A stretch of 64,000 bases of DNA from Palsa-89 sp963824345 (GCA_963824345.1 CAWGOZ010000004.1:124001-188000), one strand, 5' to 3'; shown: positions 1 to 8,767, counted from the first letter of the stretch. The notes: generated by a model from the sequence alone, not told the origin. Translations and numbers: made by a program.

Positions 1-1467
1 GACGCTACGCCCGAGATCCTTTCCGCGAAAGCGCAGATCCAGTTCGAACTGGAGATGTACGAGGATGCGGCCCAGAGCTATGCCAAACTGCTGACCATGC
101 ATCCCCGCCACGCCAATGCGAATCTGAACCTGGCGGTGTGTCTGGAGCGCCTGGGGCGCTGGCAGGAAGCGGCGGACTTTTTCGAAAAAGCGGCTCAAGC
201 GCAGCCGGACCGGCTGGACTCGCGGCTGGGTCTCGGCATCGCGCAACTGCATTTGGAAAAACCCGACGCGGCGGCCGAGAGCTTCGAGCGCGTGCTCGAA
301 CAGCAGCCCGACAACGTCACCGCGCTGTTCGGCAAGGCCGTCACCCTGCAGCTCCAGTGGAACTTCGATCCAGCCGCGCGAATCTATGAATCCATCCTGG
401 CCGCCAATCCTGAGTTCGAAGAATGCCTCATTAACCTGGTCACCATCGGCATGGCGCGCAAGGATCATGGCCTGATCTCGGATTATTCGGAACGGCTCCT
501 GCGGCTGCGCCCTAATTCGCAGACCGCGCTGGAAGGCCTGGCCACCTGCGCGTTTGCCGCCGCCGATTACGAAGCCGCGCTGCGCTACTGCGCCAAGCTG
601 GTGGAATACACGCCCGATAGCTTTGACCGCTGGTTCAATCTGGGCGTGGCCCAGCAAAAAACCGGCCACCTGGTGGAAGCCGCCAAGGCTTATTCGGAGG
701 CAGTCCGGATTCGTCCCGACGCCAGCCAGGCATATGTGAATCTGGGCGTGATTCAGCAGGAATCCGGCGATCTGGCCAAAGCCCGCGCCGCCTACGAAAA
801 GGCGCTCGAAATCTCTCCCGATCAGATCGAAGTCCTGCACAATCTCGCGGCCGTTCTCGACAAGCAAGGCTCCAAGGACGAAGCCGAGCGCATCTACACG
901 CGCATTCTCGCCAAGAACCCGGATCTGGAAGAGGTCTGGTTCCGGCTCGGCTATCTGCGGTTGGAGCGTGGCGATTATCGCGGCGGCGCGGAAGCGTTTG
1001 GCGCCTGCACCCAGAAGCGGTCCCCGTGGGCGGAAGCGGAGTTGAACCTGGGCATCTGCTGCTGGAACATGGGCGACCAGGAAGGCGCCGGCAAAGCGTT
1101 CGAAACTGTTCTGGCGGCCAATCCCGATTCCATCGACGCTCTGCGCGGCTTGGCGGCGCTCGCGGTCGAACGCAACAATCTCGACCAGGCGCTGGAACAT
1201 CAGGCTCGTTTAATCGAAAAGGGCGAGCGCAGTCCGGAGCTGTTCTATAACACCGGCCTTTTGCTGCATAAGTCGGGCCAGCTGCGGGATGCCGAACACC
1301 TGTATCGCGAAGCGCTGCAGGAACGCGATCAATTTCCCGAAGCGCTCCTCAATCTGGGCCACGTACTGAAAGGCCTGGGCCAGCAGGACGAGGCCCGCGA
1401 TTGCTGGAAACGCGCTCTCGAACAAAAACCCGAGCTCGCCGAAAGTTACTTTAGCAAGCCCAACTAA
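1..1467 (+). CDS. TPR-repeat protein (5' end outside window)
   Basis: The reading frame is open from the first base, so the gene begins upstream; 488 residues are visible. It consists almost entirely of tandem tetratricopeptide repeats of about 34 residues, with the usual small/large alternation (for example ALFGKA, WFNLGVAQQ, AYVNLGVIQQESGD, LLNLGHVLKGLGQ). TPR arrays form superhelical protein-binding surfaces; no enzymatic domain is visible in the part present, so a scaffold or assembly role is likely but the partner is unknown. An N-terminal signal peptide or catalytic domain may lie upstream. The first internal ATG is at 55, but homology to the repeat already runs before it. Confident about the repeat class, not about function. 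Confidence 0.85.
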   Translation, partial: DATPEILSAKAQIQFELEMYEDAAQSYAKLLTMHPRHANANLNLAVCLERLGRWQEAADFFEKAAQAQPDRLDSRLGLGIAQLHLEKPDAAAESFERVLEQQPDNVTALFGKAVTLQLQWNFDPAARIYESILAANPEFEECLINLVTIGMARKDHGLISDYSERLLRLRPNSQTALEGLATCAFAAADYEAALRYCAKLVEYTPDSFDRWFNLGVAQQKTGHLVEAAKAYSEAVRIRPDASQAYVNLGVIQQESGDLAKARAAYEKALEISPDQIEVLHNLAAVLDKQGSKDEAERIYTRILAKNPDLEEVWFRLGYLRLERGDYRGGAEAFGACTQKRSPWAEAELNLGICCWNMGDQEGAGKAFETVLAANPDSIDALRGLAALAVERNNLDQALEHQARLIEKGERSPELFYNTGLLLHKSGQLRDAEHLYREALQERDQFPEALLNLGHVLKGLGQQDEARDCWKRALEQKPELAESYFSKPN

Positions 1468-1527
1468 CCCGCTCCCGGCTCCGTGGCGCACGCACCCTTG
1501 CGTGCGGACCTACGCTACCCTTACTGC

Positions 1528-1740
1528 GTGAGTCCTCTTACATTGTTTGGGTTGTTCGCCGTTTCGGCGATGCTGATTTGTTATGCGCTGGAAAAACGCA
1601 GTCCGTGGTTCATCTTGGGTTTCGCCTGCTCGTGCGCCCTGGGATCCGCTTACGGGTTCCTGCAAGGCGCTTGGCCATTCGGGTTGGTGGAGGGCATTTG
1701 GACCATCGTGGCGGCGCGCAGATGGTGGCTCGCTCGCTAG
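1528..1740 (+). CDS. small two-helix membrane protein
   Basis: A 70-residue protein starting at the GTG at 1528. A longer start at 1483 would add a hydrophilic, arginine-rich leader that looks like non-coding sequence. Two hydrophobic stretches are seen: LTLFGLFAVSAMLICYAL and FILGFACSCALGSAYGFL, followed by GLVEGIWTIVAARRW. Small inner-membrane proteins with this pattern are common and uncharacterised, so no function can be assigned. Its stop lies inside the start region of the acetyltransferase that begins at 1722, which suggests translational coupling. Confidence 0.6.
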   Translation: MSPLTLFGLFAVSAMLICYALEKRSPWFILGFACSCALGSAYGFLQGAWPFGLVEGIWTIVAARRWWLAR

Positions 1741-2312
1741 ACGTTGAAGTCCGTAGATTCGCCCGCCGGGATTTGCAACGCGTGCTCGCAATCGAACGGG
1801 CTTCGTTCGGGAAGGACGCTTGGCCGCCCGAACTGTTCCTCGAATATTGGCGCGCCAGCCCGGAGCTTTTCCTGATTGCAAAACACCGCCGCAGAATCGC
1901 CGGCTACAGCATCACTCGAACGGATTGGCGCGGCGCGGAACTGGAATCCATCGCAGTGCATCCGCGGCTGCGTGGGCGCGGCGTGGCGCAAGCCCTGATC
2001 GAGGCCACGCTCCTCTCCCTGCGCTCCGCCGGCGTCCGCGCCCTGCGACTGATGGCCGGCACGTCCAATGAACCGGCGCTGCGCTTCTACCGGCGCTTGG
2101 GGTTCATCCGCGTTCAGGAAGGTCAAGCGCTACTATGGCCCGGCTCGCGACGCCTGGCGCATGCGTTTGGAGCTACGGCCAAAAAAGCAAGCCCACGAAT
2201 AGGCACAGCCAGACGGCAGCCAGAAAGTGCCAGAACAAGGCCGCCACGGCCGCGCGGCTGCGTTGGCGCCGGAAGTCGAACAACACCACCTCCGGCCGCA
2301 CGGATGCCTTGA
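1722..2312 (+). CDS. GNAT-family N-acetyltransferase (RimI-like)
   Basis: Transfers an acetyl group from acetyl-CoA to an amine, possibly a protein N-terminus, since the fold resembles RimI (ribosomal S18 acetyltransferase). Residues 5-140 hold the GNAT fold: the motif A region LESIAVHPRLRGRGVAQALI carries the acetyl-CoA pyrophosphate loop R-G-R-G-V-A, and NEPALRFYRRLGF is the typical C-terminal motif B. The start chosen is the ATG at 1722, just inside the end of the preceding small gene. The frame continues about 45 residues beyond the domain with low-complexity basic sequence and overlaps the convergent oxidase gene by 140 bases; the true C-terminus may have been extended by loss of a stop. 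Substrate unknown. Confidence 0.75.
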   Translation: MVARSLDVEVRRFARRDLQRVLAIERASFGKDAWPPELFLEYWRASPELFLIAKHRRRIAGYSITRTDWRGAELESIAVHPRLRGRGVAQALIEATLLSLRSAGVRALRLMAGTSNEPALRFYRRLGFIRVQEGQALLWPGSRRLAHAFGATAKKASPRIGTARRQPESARTRPPRPRGCVGAGSRTTPPPAARMP

Positions 2313-2862
2313 TCAGCAGGTAACTCAGCGCCGCCATGCCGCCCAGCAGATGGATGCCGTGCGCTCCCGTAAGAACGTAAAACAGGGAGCTGTGCGGATT
2401 GTGCCGCAGAAAGATTCCCTGCGCCGCCAGTTCCCGCAGAGCGAACACTTGCGATGCCAGAAAAGCCAGCCCAATTCCGACCGTCACCTCCAGCCAGCGC
2501 GCATAACGCAAGCTGTTCTTTCGTTCCAGGGCTGCACGCGCAGTCTCCAGCGTCCAACTGCTCCCGAGGATCAGCGCGGTGCTCAGCCACAGCAGCGGTG
2601 GAACTGGAATGTGCTGCCAATGCGCATGGGATTGCGCGCGCGCGTGGTACACCACGCCGATGGTTACGAACAGGGACGTGACGGACGCCAGCAGAAACCG
2701 CATCCCGAGCATGGCCGCGCCGGGAACATAGCGCCGGCCGTCGTTTCCGCCGCGGCCGCCGTCGTCTCCGCCGCCCCAGCCATGATCGCCGGGACCGCGG
2801 TCGTGCGGGCCTCCCCCGTTGGGGCCGCCGGTCTTCACCTCTAGGACTTCAGCTACCGGCAT
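2173..2862 (-). CDS. cytochrome c oxidase subunit III-like protein
   Basis: A 229-residue membrane protein of the haem-copper oxidase subunit III family. After a 45-residue hydrophilic head very rich in Gly and Asp, there are about five transmembrane helices. Typical family features are the motif GAHGIHLLGG, the central HNPHSSLFYVLTG segment and the closing FWHFLAAVWLCLFV helix. Subunit III has no redox centre; it stabilises the proton-pumping core. No coxA or coxB lies in the window, so this is an orphan or its partners lie elsewhere. It could also serve an alternative terminal oxidase or NO reductase complex. The Gly/Asp-rich head is unusual. Confidence 0.8.
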   Translation of the reverse strand: MPVAEVLEVKTGGPNGGGPHDRGPGDHGWGGGDDGGRGGNDGRRYVPGAAMLGMRFLLASVTSLFVTIGVVYHARAQSHAHWQHIPVPPLLWLSTALILGSSWTLETARAALERKNSLRYARWLEVTVGIGLAFLASQVFALRELAAQGIFLRHNPHSSLFYVLTGAHGIHLLGGMAALSYLLIKASVRPEVVLFDFRRQRSRAAVAALFWHFLAAVWLCLFVGLLFWP

Positions 2863-2884
2863 ACTTTCGTGATATCACAGAGTA

Positions 2885-4129
2885 ATGCCCGATATCAGCC
2901 GCAGAGAACTCGGAAAGCAGTTCGGAAGCTCGCTGCTGCTCGCCGGCGCGGGCGCCCGATCGATCCGTGCCGGGAGCGCCGGGATCGGTCCGGTGCTCGA
3001 AGCCTCCTTGCGGCAGCACAGGATTCCCGCCGCCGTCGCCATGGCCGCAAACTCCGGCACGATCACCTACAGCGGGGCGTTCGGATCGCGCGATTCGAAA
3101 TCCGCAGTCGCCGTCACTCCCGATTCCATCTTCGCCATTGCGTCCATGACCAAACCAGTGACATCGGTGGCGGCCATGCAACTGGTGGAACAGGGCAAGC
3201 TCAAGCTGGATGAACCGGCGTCCACTTATATTCCGGAACTGGGATCGTTGCAGGTGTTGCATGGCTTCGACCCTTCCACCGGCCAGCCCATCCTCAAGCC
3301 GGCTGCCAAGCCGGTCACGCTGCGGCGCCTGTTGACGCACACTTCCGGTTTCGCTTACGACACCTGGGATGCAGGCATGCTGCGCTGGGAGAAGGAGAGC
3401 GGGACGAAAATTCCGCTCGGCACAGTGGCGCCGCTCACGCCGCTGATGTTCGAGCCGGGCGCGCGCTGGCAGTACGGCACCAGCGCCGATTGGAGCGGCC
3501 GTCTGGTGGAAACCGTCAGCGGCTTGACCCTGGAACAATATTTCCAGAAGAATATCCTGCAACCGCTGGAAATGCATGACACCAGTTTCCTGGTTTCGGA
3601 GGCGAAGTTCGACCGTCTGGTGGGCGGATACAATCGCCAGCCGGACGGATCGCTGGCCGAAAATCCCCGAACGTTGCCCAAGCCTCCGAAGGCGTTCAAC
3701 GGCGGCGGAGGGCTCTACTCGACGGCCCCGGATTACGTGCGCTTCATGCAGATGATTCTGCGGCGGGGGCAGGGACCGAGCGGCCGGCAGATCCTGCAAC
3801 CGAAGACCGTCGACATGATGGCGACCAACCAAATCGGCAAATTGAGCGCGGGCAAACTGAAGACCATGCGGCCCAACATGTCGAGCGATGTGGACTTTCA
3901 TCCCGGATTTCAGGATGGCTTCGGTTTCGGATTCCTGATCAACGCAACTGCGTATGAAGGCGGCCGTTCGGCGGGCAGCCTGGCATGGGGCGGCATAGCG
4001 AACACGTACTTCTGGATCGATCCGCGCAAAGGCGTGGCCGGGGTAATCCTGATGCAGTTTCTCCCCTTCGCGGACCACGAGGCGCTCGCGGTGCTGGGCG
4101 ATTTCGAGCGGGCGGTCTACGCGAGTTAG
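2885..4129 (+). CDS. serine hydrolase, beta-lactamase (class C/EstB) family
   Basis: A 414-residue serine hydrolase of the penicillin-binding/class C beta-lactamase fold. The catalytic S-x-x-K is SMTK in IASMTKPVTSV (about residue 90), the Tyr motif is in WQYGTSADWS, and the third motif region is WGGIANTYFWID near residue 370. The N-terminus has a twin-arginine-like patch (ISRRELGKQF) and a short hydrophobic stretch, suggesting export, although the stretch is weak. Members include esterases, D-amino-acid amidases and carboxypeptidases; true beta-lactamase activity is not implied. It faces the oxidase subunit gene divergently and the glycosyltransferase convergently. Confidence 0.85.
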   Translation: MPDISRRELGKQFGSSLLLAGAGARSIRAGSAGIGPVLEASLRQHRIPAAVAMAANSGTITYSGAFGSRDSKSAVAVTPDSIFAIASMTKPVTSVAAMQLVEQGKLKLDEPASTYIPELGSLQVLHGFDPSTGQPILKPAAKPVTLRRLLTHTSGFAYDTWDAGMLRWEKESGTKIPLGTVAPLTPLMFEPGARWQYGTSADWSGRLVETVSGLTLEQYFQKNILQPLEMHDTSFLVSEAKFDRLVGGYNRQPDGSLAENPRTLPKPPKAFNGGGGLYSTAPDYVRFMQMILRRGQGPSGRQILQPKTVDMMATNQIGKLSAGKLKTMRPNMSSDVDFHPGFQDGFGFGFLINATAYEGGRSAGSLAWGGIANTYFWIDPRKGVAGVILMQFLPFADHEALAVLGDFERAVYAS

Positions 4130-4136
4130 CCGTTCG

Positions 4137-5000
4137 CTAGCGGCATCTGCGCCATTCCTGGAGTAAGCCCACGGCGGTGGCAAGCTGCGCGACCGCAATC
4201 AGAAAGGAACTTCGCATGGCCGCTCCCCAGGTTTGGCGCGTAAACGGGAAAAGTAGCAGACCAACGTAATAGCGCGGCGGATGAGAGCCGGCAATGCGCT
4301 TTTGAAGCAGGTGGAAGGCGCCGCGGCCGTAGCTGCGGTGTTGTCTCCAATAGGACCGCCAATTCAAGTGATGCGCATGGCCGATGAGAATGTCCGGCGC
4401 AAAGACGATCTGCTTGCCCGCTTTCGTCCAGCGGTTGCAGAGCTCTCGATCTTCGCCCGACATGGAGAAGCTGGCGTCGAATCCGCCCATGGCGGCGAAT
4501 TCCTGGCGGGCCATCGCGATGCTGTTTAAGTAACCCCCCGATGTGGGTACCGCATTGGCCGAAAGCAACAGGTACTCGATCAGCAACTGAGACGCGGTGC
4601 TGAACGGGTTGGAGCGCAGGGTATTTACCGGGAGACCGCCTACCATGGCGTTGGGATACTTTTCAAAATAGCGTTCCAGCCGGGTGAGCCAATCCGGAGC
4701 GTGCGAGCAATCGTCGTCGGTAAAGGCCAGGTAAAGGCCCCGGGCGTGACTGGCGCCGGTGTTTCGCGCCGGGCCGCAACCGGCGTTCCGCTGACGAATC
4801 AGGCGTACTTGGATTAAATCCGCAAAGGGGCTCACCACGGCATCGAGGGGAGTGGGGCTGCCATCGTCGACGACAATCACCTCAAACTGAGATTTCGCAT
4901 AATCCAGTTGCGAGATCGCCTGCAGGGACGATTGCAGGTCGACGGGCCGGGAATAGGTCGCAATTATGACTGAAAATCGCAGTTGCTCTGGGGAGTCCAA
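4137..5000 (-). CDS. family 2 glycosyltransferase
   Basis: Transfers a sugar from a nucleotide-sugar donor. The GT-A fold is seen at the N-terminus: SVIIATYSRP, then FEVIVVDDGS and the metal-binding LAFTDDDC (D-x-D-like). Further on, FDASFSMSGEDRELCNRW is the ED motif that often holds the catalytic base. Two hydrophobic segments near the C-terminus may anchor it to the membrane. The open frame extends upstream to 5135, but those codons only mirror the DinB gene in another frame; the TTG at 5000, directly after the DinB stop, is therefore chosen, giving 287 residues. Acceptor unknown; surface polysaccharide or protein glycosylation is likely. Confidence 0.8.
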   Translation of the reverse strand: MDSPEQLRFSVIIATYSRPVDLQSSLQAISQLDYAKSQFEVIVVDDGSPTPLDAVVSPFADLIQVRLIRQRNAGCGPARNTGASHARGLYLAFTDDDCSHAPDWLTRLERYFEKYPNAMVGGLPVNTLRSNPFSTASQLLIEYLLLSANAVPTSGGYLNSIAMARQEFAAMGGFDASFSMSGEDRELCNRWTKAGKQIVFAPDILIGHAHHLNWRSYWRQHRSYGRGAFHLLQKRIAGSHPPRYYVGLLLFPFTRQTWGAAMRSSFLIAVAQLATAVGLLQEWRRCR

Positions 5001-5005
5001 TGATT

Positions 5006-5530
5006 CTACCAGCCCATGCGCGAGCGCAGCGCGGTGATGTGGGCCACGTGATGGCGGCCGTGCCAGGCGTACAAGGCAGCGTTGTTTTCGAGGCTGACGA
5101 GACCGAGATCGGGATGCCGGAAGCAGCGTTTCCAATCGGCCCTGGAGAGCGAGCGCAGCAACGCTACCCAGCGCGCGTGCAGGTTTTCGAGCAGCGCCAG
5201 AGACATTTCGACGGGCAATGTTCGGGAGTCCGGCAGCTCGGCCCAGCGCTTTTCGTCATAGGGTTTGATCACCGGCTCCTGCTCGGTCAGAGCCAGGCGA
5301 AAACGAGTATAGCTGTTGATGTGGCTGTCGGGCACATGATGCGCGAGCTGGCGCACGGTCCAGCCCTCGGGACGGTAGGGCGTGTCGAGCTGCGCATCGG
5401 TGAGACCGGCGACGGCGCGCCGGAGGTCCGCTGGAGCCTGCGCAATTTGCCGAATGAAGAGGACCAGGTCTTCGGCGCTGACCAAATCCGGGAAGCGGAA
5501 TTCGCCTACGGGATAGCGTAGATCGTTCAT
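5006..5530 (-). CDS. DinB/YfiT-family metal-dependent hydrolase or thiol transferase
   Basis: A 174-residue four-helix protein of the DinB superfamily, closest in style to YfiT/BstA proteins. Three histidines placed to bind a divalent metal are seen in RQLAHHVPDSHIN and in YAWHGRHHVAHI near the C-terminus. Family members act as thiol S-transferases or metal-dependent hydrolases; substrate cannot be told from sequence. The PEGWTVRQLAHHVPDSH block is highly typical. It lies 3 bases after the remnant methyltransferase and directly before the glycosyltransferase, all on the minus strand. Confidence 0.85.
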   Translation of the reverse strand: MNDLRYPVGEFRFPDLVSAEDLVLFIRQIAQAPADLRRAVAGLTDAQLDTPYRPEGWTVRQLAHHVPDSHINSYTRFRLALTEQEPVIKPYDEKRWAELPDSRTLPVEMSLALLENLHARWVALLRSLSRADWKRCFRHPDLGLVSLENNAALYAWHGRHHVAHITALRSRMGW

Positions 5531-5533
5531 AAC

Positions 5534-5938
5534 TTACGATACCTGAGCACTCAGTAAATGACCGCCCCCGGAAAAGCGCCGCACGGGGGGATCGAAGAAC
5601 GGTCGTTCGACGGCGTAGTCGAAAGCGATGCCCGCCGCGCTAAGTCGCGCGCGCTTCCAGGCCTGCGTGGCGGGATGATCCATTTCGAAGACACGCAGTC
5701 CCGAGGCTCTGAGTTGATCTTCGGCGTGGCGGCTGCGGGCGGCGATCGCGACCGCGAGTGGATCGACGAAGACCCTCGGCTGATCGAGAACCAGACGCTG
5801 CGCTGGCCGGATGGCGACACGTTGGGCGGTCCGGCTGGGCGGTGCGTCCTGGATGGGTGAACCGAAGGACGTTTGCGGCTTCAAGACCCAATTTATATCA
5901 CGCAAACTAAAGCCGGCACACGCCCGGTTCGGGCGCAA
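5534..5938 (-). pseudogene. decayed SAM-dependent methyltransferase (LCM/TIGR00027-type)
   Basis: The frame contains recognisable blocks of the leucine-carboxyl-methyltransferase-like family: SRTAQRVAIRPAQRLVLDQP, DPLAVAIAARSRHAEDQL, then LRVFEMDHPATQAWKRARL. In intact relatives the glycine-rich SAM-binding loop lies between the second and third block; here it is missing, and the sequence after residue 105 loses similarity and stops. Intact members are usually about 270-300 residues, this frame at most 134. The most likely reading is a gene with an internal deletion and a lost 3' half. Translation initiation is not clear: the first homologous residues begin near 5840. Confidence 0.6.
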
Positions 5939-5971
5939 GGGCGGGGATTTCAGGCAACGTACGATGGAAGC

Positions 5972-6706
5972 ATGGGGAAAGACTTTTTGGAAGGACGAAC
6001 AGCAGTTGTGACTGGGGCCACGCGAGGCATCGGCTATGCCGTCGCGGCGGCCTTATCCGGCGCGGGCGCGACAGTGGTGGTGGGTGGGCGGAGCGAGGCT
6101 GGGGTTTCGGAAGCTGTAAGGCGGCTGACCACTCCATTGGCCGGGGAATCCAAAGGTAAAGTGCTCGGAAAAGCTGCCGATGTAAGAACAAACGCGGACG
6201 TGGAGGAATTGTTTACCTGGATCGACCGCGAGACCGGGGGTCCCGACATTCTGGTGAACAACGCCGGGATTGGGATCTTCAGAAGCACTGCGGAGCTGAC
6301 GGTGGAGGAGTGGCAAAGGACGTTGGAGACGAACCTCTCGGGAGCGTTTTATTGTTCGCGGGCGGCATTGGCGCGCTTCAGGAATCGCGGCGGCGGCTAC
6401 ATCATCAACATGGGTAGCCTGGCCGGAAGAGACGCATTTGCAGGGGGCGCAGCTTACAATGCTTCGAAATTCGGATTGACCGGATTGACGGAGGCGATGC
6501 TGCTGGATCATCGGTATGACAACGTGCGGGTGACTCACATAATGCCTGGAAGCGTCGATACAGGATTCAGTGGCGGCGGATCGGCAAAAGCCGATTGGAA
6601 GATAGCGCCAGAGGATATTGGAGAGATTGTTCTCATGCTGTTAAGGATGCCGGAAAGAACTCTGGTGAGCCGGGTCGAAGTGCGACCCTCGAAGCCGCGT
6701 AAGTAG
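5972..6706 (+). CDS. short-chain dehydrogenase/reductase
   Basis: A 244-residue NAD(P)-dependent oxidoreductase with a Rossmann fold. Seen are the cofactor loop TGATRGIGYAV (TGxxxGxG), the structural NNAG motif, the catalytic Ser in INMGSLAGRDAF, and the YNASK (Y-x-x-x-K) pair. The ATG at 5972 is chosen because the domain begins only seven residues later; the longer frame from 5873 adds sequence antisense to the decayed methyltransferase. The final residues RPSKPRK are basic. The gene ends 10 bases before the AAA+ ATPase gene. Substrate unknown; 3-oxoacyl-ACP reductase-like enzymes share these motifs. Confidence 0.85.
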   Translation: MGKDFLEGRTAVVTGATRGIGYAVAAALSGAGATVVVGGRSEAGVSEAVRRLTTPLAGESKGKVLGKAADVRTNADVEELFTWIDRETGGPDILVNNAGIGIFRSTAELTVEEWQRTLETNLSGAFYCSRAALARFRNRGGGYIINMGSLAGRDAFAGGAAYNASKFGLTGLTEAMLLDHRYDNVRVTHIMPGSVDTGFSGGGSAKADWKIAPEDIGEIVLMLLRMPERTLVSRVEVRPSKPRK

Positions 6707-6716
6707 GCTTCTGACA

Positions 6717-7970
6717 ATGGCTCCCAGGTATGGCATGCAATTTGCTCTTGGAAAGTCGGGAGTGGTGGTGAAAGGGGCCCAGAAGACAATGTCACGGGTT
6801 AACGTTCCTTTAGATCCAACGCGCACAGGACGGGATGCGGAAGTCCTGGAAGGCAGCTTACGCCGGATGATCGTCGGACAGGACGAGGCCATCCAGCAGA
6901 TCGTGAATATTTACCAAATGCACTTGACCGGGATGTCGCCCTCGGGACGTCCCATAGGGAACTTTCTGTTTCTGGGGCCAACGGGGTCGGGCAAGACGCG
7001 CATCGTGGAAGCAACCGCTGAGGCGCTGGTGCGCAATCCTAGAGCGGTGATCAAAATCGACTGCGCTGAATTCCAGCACAGTCATGAGATTGCGAAGTTA
7101 ATCGGTTCGCCTCCCGGATATCTGGGGCATCGCGAGACGCATCCCTTATTAAGCCAGGAAGTGCTGAACCAGTATCACTCCGACACCTGCAAGTTGAGCT
7201 TCGTGTTGTTTGATGAGATCGAAAAGGCTAGCGATGCCTTGTGGAATCTTTTACTCGGCGTTCTCGATAAAGGAACGCTCACGCTGGGCGACAATCGCAA
7301 AGTGGATTTTTCTCGCGCGCTGATCTTCATGACCAGCAACCTGGGCGCAGCCGAGATGAGCGCATTGGTGACGCCTCGCTTGGGCTTCAATACGGCGGAG
7401 GCTTCCCGCCAGTCTCAAAACGGAACCGTGGACGAAAAGCTGAGTGGGAAAATGATGCGCAGCGGCGTGGAGGCAGCGCGGCGCAAGTTTACGCCTGAGT
7501 TCATCAATCGTCTTGATAAGATTGTGACCTTCAAGCCGCTGGGAACTTCGGAACTCCGCAAGATCCTGGAGATCGAATTGAACATGGTGCAGCAGCGCAT
7601 CTTCAATACGGCTCCCGAGCGGTCGTTCGTCTTCAAAACCAGCGATACAGCCAGAGAGTTCCTGCTGCAAGAGGGAACGGACTTGAAATACGGAGCGCGT
7701 CATCTCAAGCGCGCCATCGAACGGCTGCTGGTGCAGCCCATGTCCAACTTGATCGCTACCGATCAGGTGCGTGGCGGAGACTGCGTCCACGTGGATTTCG
7801 ACGCCCTGTGCAAGAACCTGACTTTCGTGAAGGAAGCCGAAGGGCTGGCCATACACGCCATGGCGGATCTGGTGGACCGCTCCATCTCCATGCCGGCGTT
7901 CGCGATGGCCAACGGCGCCTTTATCGAAGCCGGAAAGACACAAAGCGCGCGATCGTCGAAGCGGGCGTAA
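6717..7970 (+). CDS. stand-alone AAA+ ATPase resembling the ClpA/B second ATPase domain
   Basis: A 417-residue AAA-2 family ATPase. Seen are Walker A GPTGSGKT (about residue 83), Walker B VLFDEIEKA, sensor 1 in FMTSNLG, the arginine finger region FTPEFINRLDKIV, and sensor 2 in YGARHLKRAI within a ClpB D2-small domain. It lacks the Clp N-domain, the first ATPase ring domain and the ClpB coiled coil, and also lacks the ClpX zinc finger. The pore loop is the GYLGH segment. No ClpP partner is nearby. Such single-ring unfoldases probably remodel a specific protein. An alternative start at 6789 would remove a poorly conserved leader. The last 50 residues are not part of the domain. Confidence 0.85.
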   Translation: MAPRYGMQFALGKSGVVVKGAQKTMSRVNVPLDPTRTGRDAEVLEGSLRRMIVGQDEAIQQIVNIYQMHLTGMSPSGRPIGNFLFLGPTGSGKTRIVEATAEALVRNPRAVIKIDCAEFQHSHEIAKLIGSPPGYLGHRETHPLLSQEVLNQYHSDTCKLSFVLFDEIEKASDALWNLLLGVLDKGTLTLGDNRKVDFSRALIFMTSNLGAAEMSALVTPRLGFNTAEASRQSQNGTVDEKLSGKMMRSGVEAARRKFTPEFINRLDKIVTFKPLGTSELRKILEIELNMVQQRIFNTAPERSFVFKTSDTAREFLLQEGTDLKYGARHLKRAIERLLVQPMSNLIATDQVRGGDCVHVDFDALCKNLTFVKEAEGLAIHAMADLVDRSISMPAFAMANGAFIEAGKTQSARSSKRA

Positions 7971-8020
7971 GCGTAAAGTACGCACCCCACGGCATTTGCC
8001 GGCTGTGGTATGATCCGCCG

Positions 8021-8761
8021 ATGCGCCAACGCACCTGGATTGTCGTGGCCAGTTTCCTGCTGGTCGCTGCCGCAGCCTGGGCCGCACCCGGAACCACCAC
8101 CACATCAACCTCGTCAGCCGCGATTCAGACCGTCAACACCACCCACGTCACCAACCAGGTGAATACTTATCAGGTTGAGTTGAAGGCCCGTATGCAAGGC
8201 GGCGCGTATCTGTTCGATCAGACTTACAGCTTGGCGCTCTCAAGTCCAACGGTCCAGGCCGCCATCACGCAAGCGAAGAACGTGCTTACGAGCCATGGCG
8301 CAGTGTCGTTCAGCGGCCCAACGTTGTTGAGCAGCAATCAATCTACCACCACGACGACCAACACGGTGCAGAACGGGATGACGGATGGAACCCCGATTAT
8401 AACCACCAAGACCTACATCGGACCCATCACGATCATGATCGGCAATTTTGGAACTTGCAGCGGCTACACCGACTCGGGTCCGCAGGGCCGCCCAGTGCCG
8501 ACCGGTTGCACCGGCGGATCGACCAACACGCTTAACGTAGTTCCCGGTGGAGAGGATATCGACACCTTTGTCATTACGCCGGTTACGATCAACCAGACCG
8601 TGACCACGACCAACACGACGCTGACGTCGCAAGTGTACGAGATCGATGGATTCACTACGGGACCTCCAGCAACACCGGCTCCTCCGTCGCTGATCCTGAT
8701 GCTGGTGGGACTGACCGCTGCCGGGCTATTTGCAGCTCGAAATCGTCTGCGGCTCAATTAG
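8021..8761 (+). CDS. secreted, Thr-rich PEP-CTERM-like protein
   Basis: A 246-residue exported protein. The start ATG at 8021 is followed by a clear signal peptide (TWIVVASFLLVAAAAWAAP). The mature part is rich in Thr, Asn and Ser with no known domain. The C-terminus has the layout of an exosortase-type sorting signal: a Pro-rich spacer ending in PAPPSL, a hydrophobic helix ILMLVGLTAAGLFAA, then basic RNRLRLN. This matches the PEP-CTERM pattern known from Acidobacteria and Verrucomicrobia, but the P-E-P core itself is not exact. Likely cell-surface or biofilm protein; the exosortase is not in the window. Confidence 0.7.
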   Translation: MRQRTWIVVASFLLVAAAAWAAPGTTTTSTSSAAIQTVNTTHVTNQVNTYQVELKARMQGGAYLFDQTYSLALSSPTVQAAITQAKNVLTSHGAVSFSGPTLLSSNQSTTTTTNTVQNGMTDGTPIITTKTYIGPITIMIGNFGTCSGYTDSGPQGRPVPTGCTGGSTNTLNVVPGGEDIDTFVITPVTINQTVTTTNTTLTSQVYEIDGFTTGPPATPAPPSLILMLVGLTAAGLFAARNRLRLN

Positions 8762-8767
8762 GCCCGA

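Noticed and set aside
2849..4198. Long minus-strand open frame of 449 codons
   Set aside because: It is the antisense of the serine hydrolase; the translation has no domain, is rich in His, Arg and Gln, and the plus-strand frame has clear catalytic motifs.
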